DNA of 64,000 nucleotides, from assembly GCF_001949145.1 (NCBI RefSeq), contig NW_019091464.1, forward strand, positions 210,222-274,221. Reading direction: 5' to 3'. Numbering within the stretch: position 1 is the first letter of the stretch; every line of letters begins with the position of its first letter. Below the pieces are notes generated by a model that saw only the letters and a program-made list of their open reading frames with translations, did no database searches and had not been told where the DNA came from. Both the position numbers and the translations under genes were made by a program. This document shows positions 22,301 through 37,300 of this stretch, in pieces. This stretch comes from Acanthaster planci. Lineage: Eukaryota; Echinodermata; Asteroidea; Valvatida; Acanthasteridae.

Positions 22301-25300
22301 AGGCGGGGCAAGCACTTCCCAAGCACGGAATGCACGCAACAATGCAAATGAGCACCAAGCACGCAGCAGAAAGATGATTCGGAAAGAGAGCTGAGCTCCT
22401 CTTTGAAATCAGAAAAGGGGAAATGTGGTGGTGGTCCGTAGCATGGAGAGGAGAGGGTGTGTTACTGATCACGACCTTCAAAGGTGTCAGTAGTGCATGT
22501 GGGTGCGCACGGTGCCCAGCAGTTTGGTTTAGTGTGTACGGAGGCCCTCGGTCCTCCACGATCTCCAAGTTTCTTATGCATACAGTGTGACCTCCTTGCA
22601 TAGAACCTGTGTATACATGTATGTGCTCTGTAGTCAATGGGTTAGTGTGGCCCGGTGAGTAGTCCACATAATCACATGCATACACCGTACGGTACATATC
22701 TGGGAGTTGCTATAGCTACTCATAATGGCGGCTTACCGGGTGAGAGCTCGTGCTTTGTCTTTGCGGTACCTGGGAAAAACCAGACGTGATATTGGGTACC
22801 AGGCGAACACTGCATAACATATTCATGTACGGTCACCGGTACCCACTGATGCTACTTACACTAACAATGTAGTACTCTACTTGGTAGGGAGAAATGACTC
22901 AATAATGCAAATGGCTACTCTCATTGGGCAAATTGCAGAACTAATGGAATTTGGGCATTGTAAGGAGAGACCAGAGGTGTGACAGAAAAAAAAAAAGTTT
23001 CAACAAATGCAGCTGAAATGGAGAATTTCGATATGAAAAGTACTACAAAGAAACAGACACTGAAAAGCTACACTGACTTGCAGGGATAATGAAGAAGTTA
23101 GTACCAGATACACGGGGCTAAAATGAGGTGTCTCACAAAATATGTAATGGAGCAAAGTCAAATGCATCAAAAAATGGCAAAAAAGCCATTTGGTTTGGGG
23201 GACAAAATCAACTAAAAATTCACTGGCCGGTAAGTAGTTGACACAAGAGTTCACTCAGTGAAGTTGTAACGGGCTTTCTCTCTTTTTGACCCCCCCTCCA
23301 AATAAAAACAAGGATACAGCCCGCAAATTTATTTATTTCCATTTCCATGACGGCATCAAAAGTAGCCCATCAAAAAATAACCCTTGCATGACTTTGACTT
23401 CCGTAACGTTTTCCCTCCGCCTACAGATCCCATGACTTTTCTGTGCGTTTCCAGGACAACTATTTTCTCAGAATTTTTCGGTGACCATAGGAACCCTGAA
23501 ATCATTCTGCACAGTTCTAAAATAAAAATAAACCCTCCTTATGGACTTTGAAGGCTCTGGAAAATAACTCCATAAATCAAGCAAAACAAGAAGATGTTGC
23601 AACAGGTACCCTTTACAAGTGGTGTTTCATAAGATTTTAAGAAGTGTCTGGAACCATTACACAGCAGAAATCTACCTCCCTCTTCCCCTGCTGAAGAACA
23701 GAATTCCCTGAGATTGAGCGAGGGGGCCACCTACCACGTAGTCGGCCGGAAACAATCCCTGCTCGTAGGTTCGAGTGGATCGCCCCTTCCACCACTTGGG
23801 GTCGTCCTTGTCTAGTACCTCGATCAGGTCGTTCCTCTCAAAGAGAAGGGGCTTGACGCCAGGGGGTGGGCGGGGAGTTCCCGGGTACACCTTGACCGCC
23901 CTCACCACTTGCACACCTGGAAATGGTCACAGGCCGAACTTTACTGTGTCATTTCAGGGACAACAAATTGGACTCAATTCAAGATTTCTCAATTAACTTT
24001 GCACACCTAAATTATGTGGCTACTAACAACGTAAAAAAAAAAATCAAGAAGTACCAAAATTTAAAGACACAACGAAAACTGGAGTATTTCGTACTGCAAT
24101 TTGCCACTAAGGGGCTGCCAGGTTATCAAGAGGTAACAGTTTGCAGTGCATTATGGGCAAGAAAGCCCCAACACTGCATAACAGCGAGTTTCCTGAGGGA
24201 AGGCCAATGAAACGGGACTGCTGATTGGTCAAAATCTGGAGGTCAAGAGGAGTTTGCACAACCGATGGCTGGATATGCTCAGATATTCAAGTCACTCCGC
24301 CGAAGGCTACCCTCCTACCGCATCCCCGATGTCCCTTACCCTGGGGCTGCCGACTGATTCTCCTGGCCGCTGTGCAGTGCTGGATCTTCTCCGAGTTCAG
24401 ACACTCCTTGTGGGCGTTGATGCTGCACGCGGTGCACTTGTAGCCTTGGTAGAACAGACCCCTACAAACAGTCGAAAAAAGAAACGTTACGATCAAACAC
24501 AAGTTGAGGAGAAAACAACAAAAAAGCGTCATAAATTTTAGGTGTTACAAGACCGACTGCACCCCCTTAGTCAGGTGACCTACAGTGGGTATTAAAATAT
24601 CAACAAACACGGCGCCCACCTAAAGCAAAGTGTTCCATAAGTATCATTTACCAAGAATAAAGCCCGCGGTAGGTACCATACTCAGACTACTGATGTGCTG
24701 GGTACTATACTACCCACTGTAGGCAACGTGATTTAGCCGGCGCAATCGGTCTCTTAGGTGTCTTTCAACACTTCTCTGTACTTATTTCTTCCATGAAGGA
24801 TTTGAGGCAAATTTTGTCTCAAATTTCTGACGTAATTTTTGATAGTTCCACTCAGAATACCTGGATTTTACAAACAGCATCATAACAGAGTTCTACAGTC
24901 TTCATGAGATGTTATCTACCTGAAGTTCATCCAGGGGAAAAAGTCCACATCCACGGACAGATATTGCAAAATGGTATGTATCTTGCACCAAGTAACAAGG
25001 ACTCTGCATTATAATGTCCAAGCTCTGCAGGATTATCTGGACTGTGTCTAGAGGTTGCGGCTATGGCTGGACATGTAACAATCACTTATGGAAGCCACTG
25101 GCTAGTGGCTGCAGCCCCTTCCCACAGACGCGTGTTATATCTCAGCCACAGCCACTTGATCTGTACACAGCCACAATGAGTAGTAGCCAGCCTCTGGGGG
25201 GCCACTTGATGATGCACTTCAGTAGGGAAGCTGTGTCCGACTTACTTGGCTGTGACTGAAAATAGCACGTGACTATGGGTAATACGTGTAGCCGCTAGCT

Positions 25301-28300
25301 GGTGGCTCCCATGGGAATGTGCTGTTTCTAGCCGCAGCCAGATAAAGTTAGATTGGCCACAATGGGGACAACAACCATCATGCACATCTCAAATCCAACA
25401 CTTGGACAGATCAAGGGCGACGCTTGAAACAGACTGTGTGAAATCTGAGATAAACAGCCTCCTTTAAAAAAAAACACAAGAGAACTCACCGGAGAAGCTT
25501 TTCACAAACTTTACAGTAAGTGGGCTCTCTGAAGCTGGTATACTCATACTTATGCTGGCTACTCGGCACAGGGTTGATGTTATCCCTGCACAGACAAACG
25601 ACACAGACAGACAAGCGAGAGACACTTTTTTTAGAAAGCAAGGGATTGAAGTTGATGTACGAATGGAGTAGGTTTTCTATTTTGGAATGAGTAAAGGACT
25701 ACATGAAACTCCATCAAAATTATCCTGATGTACGGTTAGAAGTAGGACTTACGCTGGATGGCTGTGCTCTGATCTGTTAAAAAAGCATGTGATGGGATGC
25801 TATCAACCCTTTCACTAAACTCGCTTAACGTGTAATGTGTCAAAAGTATGTAGTTCATTGAAAGAATTGGATATTCAGCAACGTACTGTCAAGTCTTCAT
25901 GCAAGACGTTTGGCAAAGGCAAAATAAAGTGAGCTTGTGCAACTTATGCAACAAAGTGTGGTTTAAGTTGACTTGCACGTACATGTACCTGAACTACTGC
26001 CAAAACTTTGATGAAATCTAATAAATGTATCGGCCAGCAGAGTATCTAGGTGCTCTGCGGGACGTGAGTTAAGGTATACCAGACACCACCTTCTGTCAAG
26101 CAAATCCAGGTAAAAGCACACAGCTTGGCCTTCTCTTTTTTTTCATTTCCACATCCAAGTTGGATACTCAAGTTGGATACTCAAGTTGGATACTCAAGTT
26201 GTTGAACGCTGGCTAAGACAGATAAAAAGGAGACTCAAACTCAGTGTTCCGCGAGGACTTACTGTGCTAGCCTGATGCTCTCCACCCACTTCAGCATCAT
26301 GTCTTCCGTCTTGCAGTATATCTCAACCGGGAACACGTCGTCATTGTTGTTGTTGTTGACGGGCGTCAGCCAGAAACACCAATTCCACTGCACAGCGCAA
26401 ACCGACAGAAACCCTCCAGTGAATCGTTGTTTTTTTTTTTTAACGTTGAGAGGTGCACTCCACAGAAAACTTCTGATTGTGTCTTGGTCCTGATGCCTTA
26501 GTCTAGGGCCACACGCATACTTGTTTTATGTTCAATTCATGTTGCGTGCATGTACTTCAAACAAATGCCACATTGAATCTTTAAATGCAATCTGTCAATG
26601 GTATTTTTTGCAGTGTGAGAAGTGAAGGTCTTACGGTCAAAGTGCAAGGGTCAAAGTATCAAGGTCCAGTGTACTGTCAACATTACCTTGCCACTCTTCC
26701 CCTTGGGCAGGTTGTCTTCAATCTTGTACTTCTCCAGATCAATTGTTGTGCAGTACTCGTGGCTTTCTTGGCCCTGTAGAAAGAAAGGGAAAATACAAAT
26801 TAAAAGTTTTGTTATTTGCACCTCAGAAACAAAATCCCATTAAAAACGTCTGCTGAGGATTACTGTGCACTATAAAGTTCATCCCGTGGAACAGCACAAA
26901 TAGTGAGTGTGCCCGAGTGGCCAAAATATAAACATTACTGCAGTAGACAGATACCCAGACACATTTTTTATAGGGTGCTAATGCTCAGTGCGTATGCTTC
27001 TCACACACAGGCAATTACAGGTTTGTGCGCATTCTGTTGGAAATTGAACAGGCATTCTCAACAAAGCACACATGCTAAAACCAGGGCGGCACACAATGCA
27101 TCCTTCATTGGTTCTCAGCATCCACAGTTTCGCCAAGCAGTCTACGCAGGCACTCCGCCCAACAGTAATATTTAACCTGTGAGCCCAACCACACCCTTCC
27201 ACCTCAGAAAAAAACAAACAAACAAACAAACAAACAAACTGGGTCGTCTCATGCACACGAAACACGTCTCAGGGTAAAATATTCAACATGACATGTTAAA
27301 CAAAGAAGCACCATTAAACTGTGTGCAAAAAAAGAAAATGCCGAAGTACGACCAAGTATGAACAGACAGTAATACTGCCGTGTGGCCATGCAATTCTACA
27401 ATTCATGACAAGGAGGGTTTTTTGTAATAGGCTTTCCTGAAAAACACTGAATGAAAACCTAAAGACACAGAAAACTTGTGTGCCCATTTTATAATTAAAC
27501 AGAATGCTGTTACAACTGACACCATTTCAATCTTGGGTACAAGTGATCTTTCCAAAGTTTCTTATTTGAGTTAACAGTCACAATATTTAAATTTAACATA
27601 AATCCAACAGGTTAATTTACATGTAACTAAATCTTGTAAGTACATGTAAATCAAGTTTATAAACCACGTTCTGCATCCAGGTTAAATAGGCTGATTAATG
27701 GGTTACATGTACATCATCGGTTAATCCACATTGGTTATCTCTGCCATCCCTTCTTTGGCTACACTGCCAGAAGTGGCTGCAGCTGTCTTTCCTTAATACA
27801 TGTACATACATGTGTGTTACTCCCTTCCACAGCCAGTCGATTTGGAAATGGCCTATGGCTTACCTCAGGTCAGCATGGTTACCAATATCAACTCTGTTAA
27901 AAACCAGACCAACCATGGACAAGTTCAAGCGATGACTCAACAAGAGTTTGGCTATTGTCACCTGAATTCACTGGGGTAACTACGGGGGTTACGGGGGTGG
28001 GGAGTGGGACTACAGGGAGGAGGGCACGCAGATTCCCAAACCCCCCTCCCCTGGATACCCCCCTCCCCTGGATACCCCCCTCCCCTGGATACCCCCTCCC
28101 CTGGATACCCCCCTCCCCTGGATACCCCCCTCCCCTGGATACCCCCCTCCCCTGGATACCCCCCATTTGAAATCTCCGTTGAGTTTCTATAGCTATGTGC
28201 CTACAACTTTTTTTCTTGTGGTACACGTACATTGTAGTTCCTTGAAAAAATGTGTCCATCCCGAGTGCCCCCTTGGACATTAGCCCTAGTTACGCCACTG

Positions 28301-31300
28301 CCAGAATTATCAATGGTTTGGACCGTGGTGTTGGCTGTTTGGAACCAGGCCCAGCGGCTTGCAATTGGTGGCAACGCTGGTTGTCACTAGCCAATTTCAA
28401 GGACCAGCACCAAAGAACCATTCACAGGAAAACGACTGCGCCAAGACATCACTGATCATGAACGCTGTGAGAGTTGCAGTTGATGGAAAAATATGAATTT
28501 ACAACATAGATCAAGTGCGACAGCACCGCATGAACTCACTGTTATTCACTGAACTGCATATGTACATGCAGTTTGCTACCCAATGTGCCCCTTGTATTAA
28601 ATAGCCATGGCTTATAGGTACTACATGCATAAACTACAGTTTGTTCCTTTTGAATTTTTCAGTAAATAAAGTACAGTTAAAAAAAACATATTTCTCTGCT
28701 TGTGGCCAGCATTTGGCGTGTACTGGTCAGCACGACAACCAGTGCCCTGTACGGTCAAGCTTACTGCCAACACTGATGACAGCAAAGCCTTGAAGTCAGG
28801 TGATTTTCGATGCTCGCAGTTTGACTGATGAAGCTTCCAAACATTGTTTTGCTCGGCAACTGGGAAATAGGCTGTATGCATGTGTCAGCCATCTTGAACT
28901 GGGAGTGAAGTAAAACTTTACATACTGGGAACCAGACAGGAAAAATAACAGCGACGAAATAACGTTTGCACAAATTCATGCCAGTTTTCATTTCAAATAA
29001 TTTAGAATTTGTGATAGATTTTAAAATGCGAAGCCACAAGTAGAAAACAAAACTGAGACTGTGGGTTGGAAACCAAAATAGTCTGGCCTTAACCTGTGTA
29101 ACAGCTTACACTGAATAATTATTATAAGTTCTGGGTACAAGATTTTAAAAGTGGCTTCCCTGTGAATTACATGCAGGTCTATTCCAAACAGCACAAAACC
29201 AAGTCAGCCTTTTGACAACCTTGGAGATGACAACGGAAAGACTAATCCGAAGTTAAATTGAACATGAAGGTGTGTTTTGAGGAATTAATTGATCTGTACA
29301 CAGCAATGCAACTCGGACTTGGACAAAAAATGAGGAAATTCCAATCTTTACAAGACTTTGTACTTTTCAATTTTCAATGGCATGAGCGTGAAGTGAAAAA
29401 CGAGGAAATCAGCTGATCCGAGGAAAAGTTACATGCCTGTGTACACATTCTCCGGCTTTTCCATTCCAATTCTGCTCTGAAGTATTTTACAGTACACTTG
29501 GTATTCACATAGAGGAAGGACACAGGAGTTGCAACTCTGGCACTTCAAAGTGTTCAATGATCGTCGCCACCGAGTCAGACGAACAATAGAAAACAAGCGG
29601 GCCCAGTAATGTCCTAAGAATACTTGTAGTGTTTTGCTTGAAATTAAATACAAATTATTGCTTTGACCAGGAAAAACAGAGAAAAATCCCTGATATTAGA
29701 CCTACTTTTGCCATTGTGACTAAACTTTTCCAACGTTGATACACTGTTCCATAATCCATGCAAAGTTTTGTAATTTTATTCTCCTCCCTCCAATACATCA
29801 GATTTCTGAGACTTGGTACGAATTTGACTAAGACTGGTCAACAAAATGTTGACTACTACTGAAAAACTGAGTTCATAAGGAACAAAATGCACTATTTTAT
29901 CATAGAGAGTGATCATGAAATCTTGTAAAATAAGCCCAAATCAAAATTATTCAAACAAAGCACAAAATAGTGTAAACAACGGGGCTACTTATTCCCAAAA
30001 TAACTCCAGAAGAAAGTGTTTAATGACTGCACATGTACATTTAGGGCACACAGTGTAATAACAAACAACTGCACAAGCATTACATTTGACGTTGTCATGA
30101 GATCATACCAAGCACCAACAAAGGCATGAATTCATATTCAGTTTGCTATACCTCAGTACACAAAGTTTTAAGGATACAGATAACCAGCGAAAAATTGCGG
30201 CTGGTGGCTGTGAAACAGTTGGTGCGAAGCAAGCACTCACTGCGCTCTGGCTATGGACACACAGGGCATGCCAGAAAGCGGTAATTGGCCAGATGTTACA
30301 GCCCGGGCAGTTCAACCTTTTTCTGTGTCCTTCCTCTATATTAAGTATTCAGTAAAGACATTCCTACAGCGCCCTCTATTGACACTACAATGTAGCGGTT
30401 GCCAAGAAAAACTTGCAGGCTGCCCCAGATAAGGATGGCAGAGGAAACCAATGACAGACACACCGTTAAAAAAATAAAGGGCCTCCCAAAATGAAACCGA
30501 ACCCCCCCCCAAAAAGACAAAAAAAACAGAAACCAAAATGTTGGCGTTAGGTGGCGGTCCGTGATTCCGCATGCAAGCGTGTGTCAGCCAGTGTTGCCAT
30601 GGTGGCGCCAGTGAATGGGTGACATCATGCAATCAGTACGTGGTTACATAACCATGTCAGGGTGAGCCATTTCCATTTGAACTTTTAGCTACTATTACGG
30701 ATGTCGACTTTCATACGTGTACACTATAAACCAAGTAGCCACCATGATTGAAATTTACGCCACAGCTTTTCAAGCCACTTATGCCCACATGTACATGTAC
30801 ACAATACAAAATGATATCCACGAATGATGCATTATCGGGCTGGAACAAGGAGGATCACTGTTTTACATTCCTGGTCTTTGACGGTGCAAAAGCACCAACT
30901 GGTGGGCACAGCTCAAACCTGTCCCAAATCAAAGTCAACACTTCCCTATTCCTCTGGAGAAAATCCAACAGGGAAGAAAAGCAGAACGACTGCTGCATGA
31001 AGGGTCTGTGTGGCCAACAATCAAACAAGTTCATTTTTCTATGTGAGGAAATCTTAAAAAGTTATCTTTCAACCCTTGAAACAATCTGCTTCCTGCATCA
31101 CCGTGCACATCAAGTATCCGATGGCAGTTGAACTCAAAATGTAGGAACTAAATTTCTTTTTAATGAAGGAGTTCGACACTGAGTTTAAATCAACATTGTA
31201 AATCCCCAACACAGTACCTTTTTACCAGAATCGACTAATCAGGCAGGAATTCCTCCATTCCTAATGTTATCTCTTTTGTTCATAAACCTAACTACAAGTG

Positions 31301-34300
31301 GTTTCCCCTAGACACTTAACTACATGTATGTTTCAAAGGAAGATTTCTGTTATTTATTTATGCAAATGAACCAATGATTTCTTTACCCTTTTCAACCAGG
31401 ATGTGGACAAGTTAAAGAATATTTATTTTTGTAAATAACCAATGAGAGATCTTGTAAACTTACACATTTAAAACCTTGTTATTAATTTGGCTATTAAAGT
31501 TTTCATATTCAAGTTTACTAAGAAAATGGACATAAGATGCAGTGTAGCAAAAAATGTGATGCAATCAAGCAAAATGTGTTTGCTGGACTTTTATTTGGAG
31601 AAACATCTCAGAACAAAATTCCCCAAATCAAATCAGTTATTAAAGATTCAACTTTCACTACTGTTGAAGCAAAGGTTGTTTCAAGGTTAGGTTTTTTCAT
31701 TGAAATGATAAACAAAGCAATAACATTCAACAAATAAAGCCAATAAATACAACCGACTGAACTAGCTTGATGGCAAAGGTTTTGTGATACATTTCCGTCT
31801 TTTTGCATGATTTATCTGACCAGGGTTTAGAGTTTGCAGTCCCATATTGAATGACGACTATGCTGTATTACACGACTGCACTGTTTCATTTCATCTCACG
31901 GCTGAACTTCATTAGAAAACCTTCAATTTAGCATTCACGAAATTACTGTAATATTCAACCAAACCATGCGTATTATCAGTCACAAAAACATGCCACAGAG
32001 AGACACTTGTGAATCAGAAAATAAATGACATTTAAACATTTTTTAAACATACAGCGTGCAGAAGACGTGTTACAAGTACATACCCAGAACTTTTCCATAC
32101 CGAGCTACACAGTGCAAGTTCAGGAACAGAAGAGAGATCAAATGTCAAAATTCAAAGGTCACTGTCAAAGAGGTAACGTTCACAAGACCTCGACATGTGC
32201 AGGAAAATGTACTCAAAGGCACTACATATGTACATGTATGTATGTTCACACGTCTGTTCCACTCAGTCAAATGCACAATCACTGAAAGAAAGGTCAATGG
32301 TCAACGTTCAGCTAACGACATAAATGTACATACGAGTAGCCTACACAGCTTGCAGTACAGAAAAGTTAGAAATAATCAATTCAAATGGCTATCCATTTCT
32401 TTCCATTCAGAAAAATTTCAGAAATTTTGTTCTGAAATTTTGTTCTGAAAAATTTCTTGTCAAAGGTTTTGAAATAGGACAGGTCAAAGGTCATGGTTCA
32501 GTGATGTCTCAAAATTCCAGTCGGGGAAAAAAAAATAAAACAATAATAATACTGAAACCAGTGCGGTCGTCAGAAAGGTCCCTGAAGAGAATTATGCTGA
32601 ACCAGGTAAAACCCCTGCTCAGGGACATGACCATACACACATTGTTCTACATGAAAAAATGTAGCTGTGAGTTCAGCTGGAACAATGTCTAGCATTGCCA
32701 GTAACTCTTGTGCACTTCACTGTCGGTTCTGAGTACAGGTGCTCGGCACCTTTGATATGGTCCGGTGACTCTGCACTTCTCTTGTTCACTATGAACTGAT
32801 GGCAAGCACTTCTTGTGTAACTACGCAAGAGTTCACCACAAGTGTACATGTATGTGATTTAGCGCTTGTGCTGCTAATCTCTAGGGATCTCTTCACTGGA
32901 AGCGTTCCCCTATCACTGAAATTTCTTTTGAAACTCGGAGTTTGCAAGGATCGGGTAAAGCTGTGTGTTGCTATGGTAACAGAGCGACATCTTTGAGGCC
33001 TCCTTTCTAGGGTATGTGGAACAAAGACTCCCTGAGGTTGCCAAAGAAAAGGTCATTGTACATGAAATATATTCTACAAAATAGGTCCTTGTTATCTGTG
33101 AATGTTGATTGTTTTCTGCAAAGGTGCCCAAAACGATCATTTTCTTGATGGCATTTTGCCCGGCAATGTGTTCAAAACATTGGCAAGTCTGTGTACCAGA
33201 TTTTTTCAAACGTGTCTTTTGAGGGCATAGGTCACTGGCTGACTGATTACTGATGAGGTGAAGGCCGTGTGTCAGAATGAGGCAGACATTTTTTGAGGAC
33301 GCTCAAATGAAGAAATCGGAAAGAATAGATTTGAAGACAACTTTACCTTTCCACCCTTGTTACAGACTATGAGGACCTTGTCAAACAGGAAACAGTACTT
33401 CTGTGTGGAGGATGTGACGCTGAATGAAAAAAAAAAAAAAGGAAGGAAAAATATTCAAAGACGTTATTTGAAGGGTGCAACAGCGTTCTGGAAAAATGAC
33501 ATTCGGTGTCCAACCTGCTAGAATTCAGCAAGATTGGAACTGTTTCTGCAATCATTTGATCGCCATAATTGTACCCGTTTCCTGGTGCGTGCAACATAGC
33601 GACATTACAACATGAAAACATAGGCTTTTTTTTTTCACAGAGTGGTGCGGTTATTCCCTAATACTCCATGTATCACATCACAAAAACTCAATGTAATAAC
33701 TTAGGCTTGTAAATTTGTTTTGCAAATTTGTTACTTATCAAGCTTAGAATGCATGAAGTTCCCCTGACATTAACTTCTAGTGTTTCAAGTCTGGACGCTC
33801 TGTTCAAGTTATGCTGGACATGGGGATGTTTGCAAGTTTCTGTAGTTTTGGTCGAGCCAAATGAGCATTCATGTACGTATTCCACTTACCTCTTCTTTGT
33901 ATTTCCAGTCATTTTGAGTTTGAGCTCACCGTCGTTCTGAAGGCGACCGTGCTCATTCACATTGGGTCCCCTGTAGTTGACCATGCTGGGAGGGGGGGGG
34001 AGAATATGGAAAAAATACACAGATTAAAAAAAATACCATGATCTGTCGATGTTATCCGTGTTCTTATCAGCGCCATTCTGATAAACGCTCTGCTGTTGTT
34101 TTAACTTTCCTGTTCTGATTGCACGCTTGGCACATCCTTGTTTACAGAAACGTTAGCCACTCTCTGCCGGGGATTCCGGATCCGGATATGTATGCTTTAT
34201 ATGTGTGACCCGGGTCTCCAAACTTGGACAAAGGGAACAGGGCCTTGTAACAAAAGACCGTACTCGGAACAAAAGACCAGGCTGCTGGGCATTACCAACA

Positions 34301-37300
34301 TTTTTTCACTCTCAAAAGTGGAGATAATCCAGCCTTGTTTTGAAACAGTATACCACGGTTTGGGGCATTTAGAGTGAGCGGATTACCACAAAAGCGCTCC
34401 ACCACTACAGCGATGAGCCACACAGCACCGCTACATGCTAATCTGGCCCCTAATGAAAAGGGGTCAGCAGCACACTGAGCCAGGTTCGTGAACAAAAGAA
34501 AGTTATATAACACCGCACAATCTGGGCTCTTTTTACAAGGCTGCAGACCTGGCTGAAATACTCGGGCGTCACTAGATTTTTTTCTTTCAGGCGAGTGGGG
34601 CCACCTGGCAGGCCTTCACGTGTTTGTAAGTGTCCAGTAAATGTAGATAGGAATTTTTAAAGAATTTTGAAAACAGAAAAAAAAAGAAGATAAATATACC
34701 GGCCCAGCATCATCAACATTGAGAACTGCCCCGGCAGGAAGTGGTTAAGTCTTGGTTTATCTTCAGGAACATGCCTGCTCCAAATGTGCTTACATCTTGA
34801 GTGAAATACAAAAACTGAAGGGGGCCTGCGTTTCAATCTCTACATGCTTCAAAAGCTTGCATTTGTGGCAACAGTGATCCTCAGCCCCTTATTTGCGTTG
34901 CATCTAAGTGCACTGCTTCAAACAGTTAACTTTTAAGAGTGTCAGGGCGAGCGTGTCTCACCTTTTTTCAATGTCTTTGTTGTTCTGCATGATCTCGTTA
35001 TCTCTCTTCACCTCGTTCACATAGAGACACACGTCCTGCCAAGAAATCAGAAAGGTTCGAGTCTACGTCATAGGATGCTGAGGGTGTTTAATTTCTGGTT
35101 ATTTTGACCCTAAAAAAAAAACTAAGGCAGGGGAGGGGGGAGGAACAAATTCTGAGAATTCTTGTCAATGCTGAGCCTCCAGGAGCTTTTTTGAGTAATA
35201 TACTATGGTCATTTGGCAACAAAGTTGGTGAAAATCAGCCACACCATTCTCACACCGTCGACTTTTCCCGGAGTTATCAGTCAAAAATGCACCTTTTGTT
35301 TTTTCCATTGGCATGCTTTATGCACGCCTGTCTGCATGTGCGGCCCTGAAATTCAAATGGCTGAAACAGCAAAAACAGAAGCTGGGTGGAGCTGAAACAT
35401 CACATCTGTACAGACAAGTGTCTCCAACCCTAACCCTCCTCAGTCCTCCAAAATCCTTCGGGCAGTCTTGGAGGATTTAGGGTAAACAGCAAAAGTGCAC
35501 GGCTGATTGTGAAGGATGCCATGAATGAAGGTTGCGGGTTAGACCTTGTGTTGTTCTTGCCCAATCATGCATAAATTCAGCGAGCTTTCAAAAAGACTGA
35601 ACATGGGGACAGCTGATTTCTTAGGAAGGCACAATCCACTCCTCCCCGGCTGTGAGGTAGCCAAAAAAAGAAAAAACAGGTTCTACTGGGGTTAAGAATA
35701 GGACAATTAAGGCCGACTGCCTCATGCAACTGCCTGCAAGTTTCCTTATCACCGGCAAATTCATAGCCATGAAACCACCTTCATTCGTTGATGTGAGACT
35801 ACAAGGTAAATTACACAAGCCGTAGCAGACAACCATTCTCTCGGATTCTAACCTGCATAATGTCCAGTGCTTTCTCCAGCTCTGCCTTCTCTGGATGGGA
35901 CTTGTCTGTGTGCTTGATGAGTTCCTGACATAACCAACAAAAGAGAGGGAATAATCTCTAGCAGGCTCAGACCTTGGCTTGCTCTGCTCTTATCTCTCCT
36001 TCATGACCTCGTTCAGTTTCTCCCGAAAGGCTCTCCAGCATATATGACAAATTGTAATTTCAATGATCAAGAGGGTAAAACTAGGCTGTGGGAGAAACCA
36101 AAAAAAAAAAAAACCCCACCAAAACCCCAAGCTGTTTGAAACAAGGACGTACCCTCAACAGCAGGTGGTACTTCATACATCTCTGCATGGGGACGCTGAG
36201 CAGATCTCGCAGTCGGAATTTGTTTTTGTTGGCTCGGAACTCACACTCCTGTTCCAAAAAGAAAAAAACAATAATTCTCTTCGTACAGCTTTACCTTTGC
36301 AGCCAAACGACACGCACCGCAGTACTGACTTCATTTTTCTTTAAGCTCAGTGGCACGCCCTTCATCAATTAGTAACAAAACACTACTTGAACTCACTTAT
36401 CACTTTAAGGAGGCATGAAATAAGATTTGGATGACTTCAATACATGTAGGAAAGCTCTGTTGCCATGTTACTGTGACTTTCCATTTCCTTTGTGGCAGTT
36501 AAAGGGAAACACTTCACCATTTTGGATTTTATGCTGATGAAATTTCCATATTCATGAGCTCAAGTACCATATAAGTGTTCTGATTAGATTTTTTTTTCAG
36601 AATGAAGGTACCCACTTTGGTCCACTAGGGTAAAAAAACCTGACGTGTTGTATCCATCAACAATATCAAATAAAAAAATAACCTGAAGCATTATATGAAC
36701 CAAACAATTCCAAGGACAGAGATATCAGCATCATAACACAGGTAACAGGGTATGCAAAAACTTTTGCAGACTACATCACATGCGCTTGTACAAAAGGGCT
36801 GCCTGAATCGTCTGTGCTATATGAGTGACCATATGCTCAAGTGTTCCTTTCCCAATAAAAATTGAAAACTGTTATTTCTTTATTGGGAAAATTTATGAAC
36901 CAGACACCCCTCGGTGCTATTTGAGGCCACATTTGCAACCAGTATTTTGGTAAGGCAATGTAACAATTTATCCATCGTTTTTAACGATTTATGGAAAAAC
37001 AATGGGGGAGGAGGGCGTGTAAATTTTGAAGTGGCAAAAACAGCCTAGGGAGCCAAATTTGTTTTCGCCTGTCCTCAGGATGGGTGGCTAGATGAGGAGC
37101 CGTGTGCCCCCACCTCAATCTTCTGCCGGGCCGTGGGGTCTTTCAAGATGTCGTCCACTGTGTCCTGGGCCGGCACCAGGTTGGAGCAGTAGAAGCCGTA
37201 GAGGAGGAAGATCTCACGGTGCTTGAGGAAGACGTCACTGATGGTCATACTGGGCCGGTTCCGGTGGGGGCGGGAGGAGTTCTGGGAGGAGCCAAGGTCC

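Larger units (their letters stand above)
16479..23734 (-). other. Vav intron, 7.3 kb
   Basis: No exon was recognised. It contains the 15-bp minisatellite (17164-17303) and a TTAA-bounded MITE (20875-21298), and otherwise low-information AT-rich sequence. Frames with Met in this stretch lack any recognisable family. Confidence 0.65.
26774..33346 (-). other. Vav intron, 6.6 kb
   Basis: It splits the PH domain coding sequence. It holds a (CAAA)n tract near 27210-27238, a 17-bp minisatellite (28040-28163) and two dispersed repeats. No exon was recognised on either strand. Confidence 0.65.

Noticed and set aside
27897-28280. Pro- or Gly-rich repeated frames
   Set aside because: Translation of the 17-bp C-rich minisatellite; no splice or start context.
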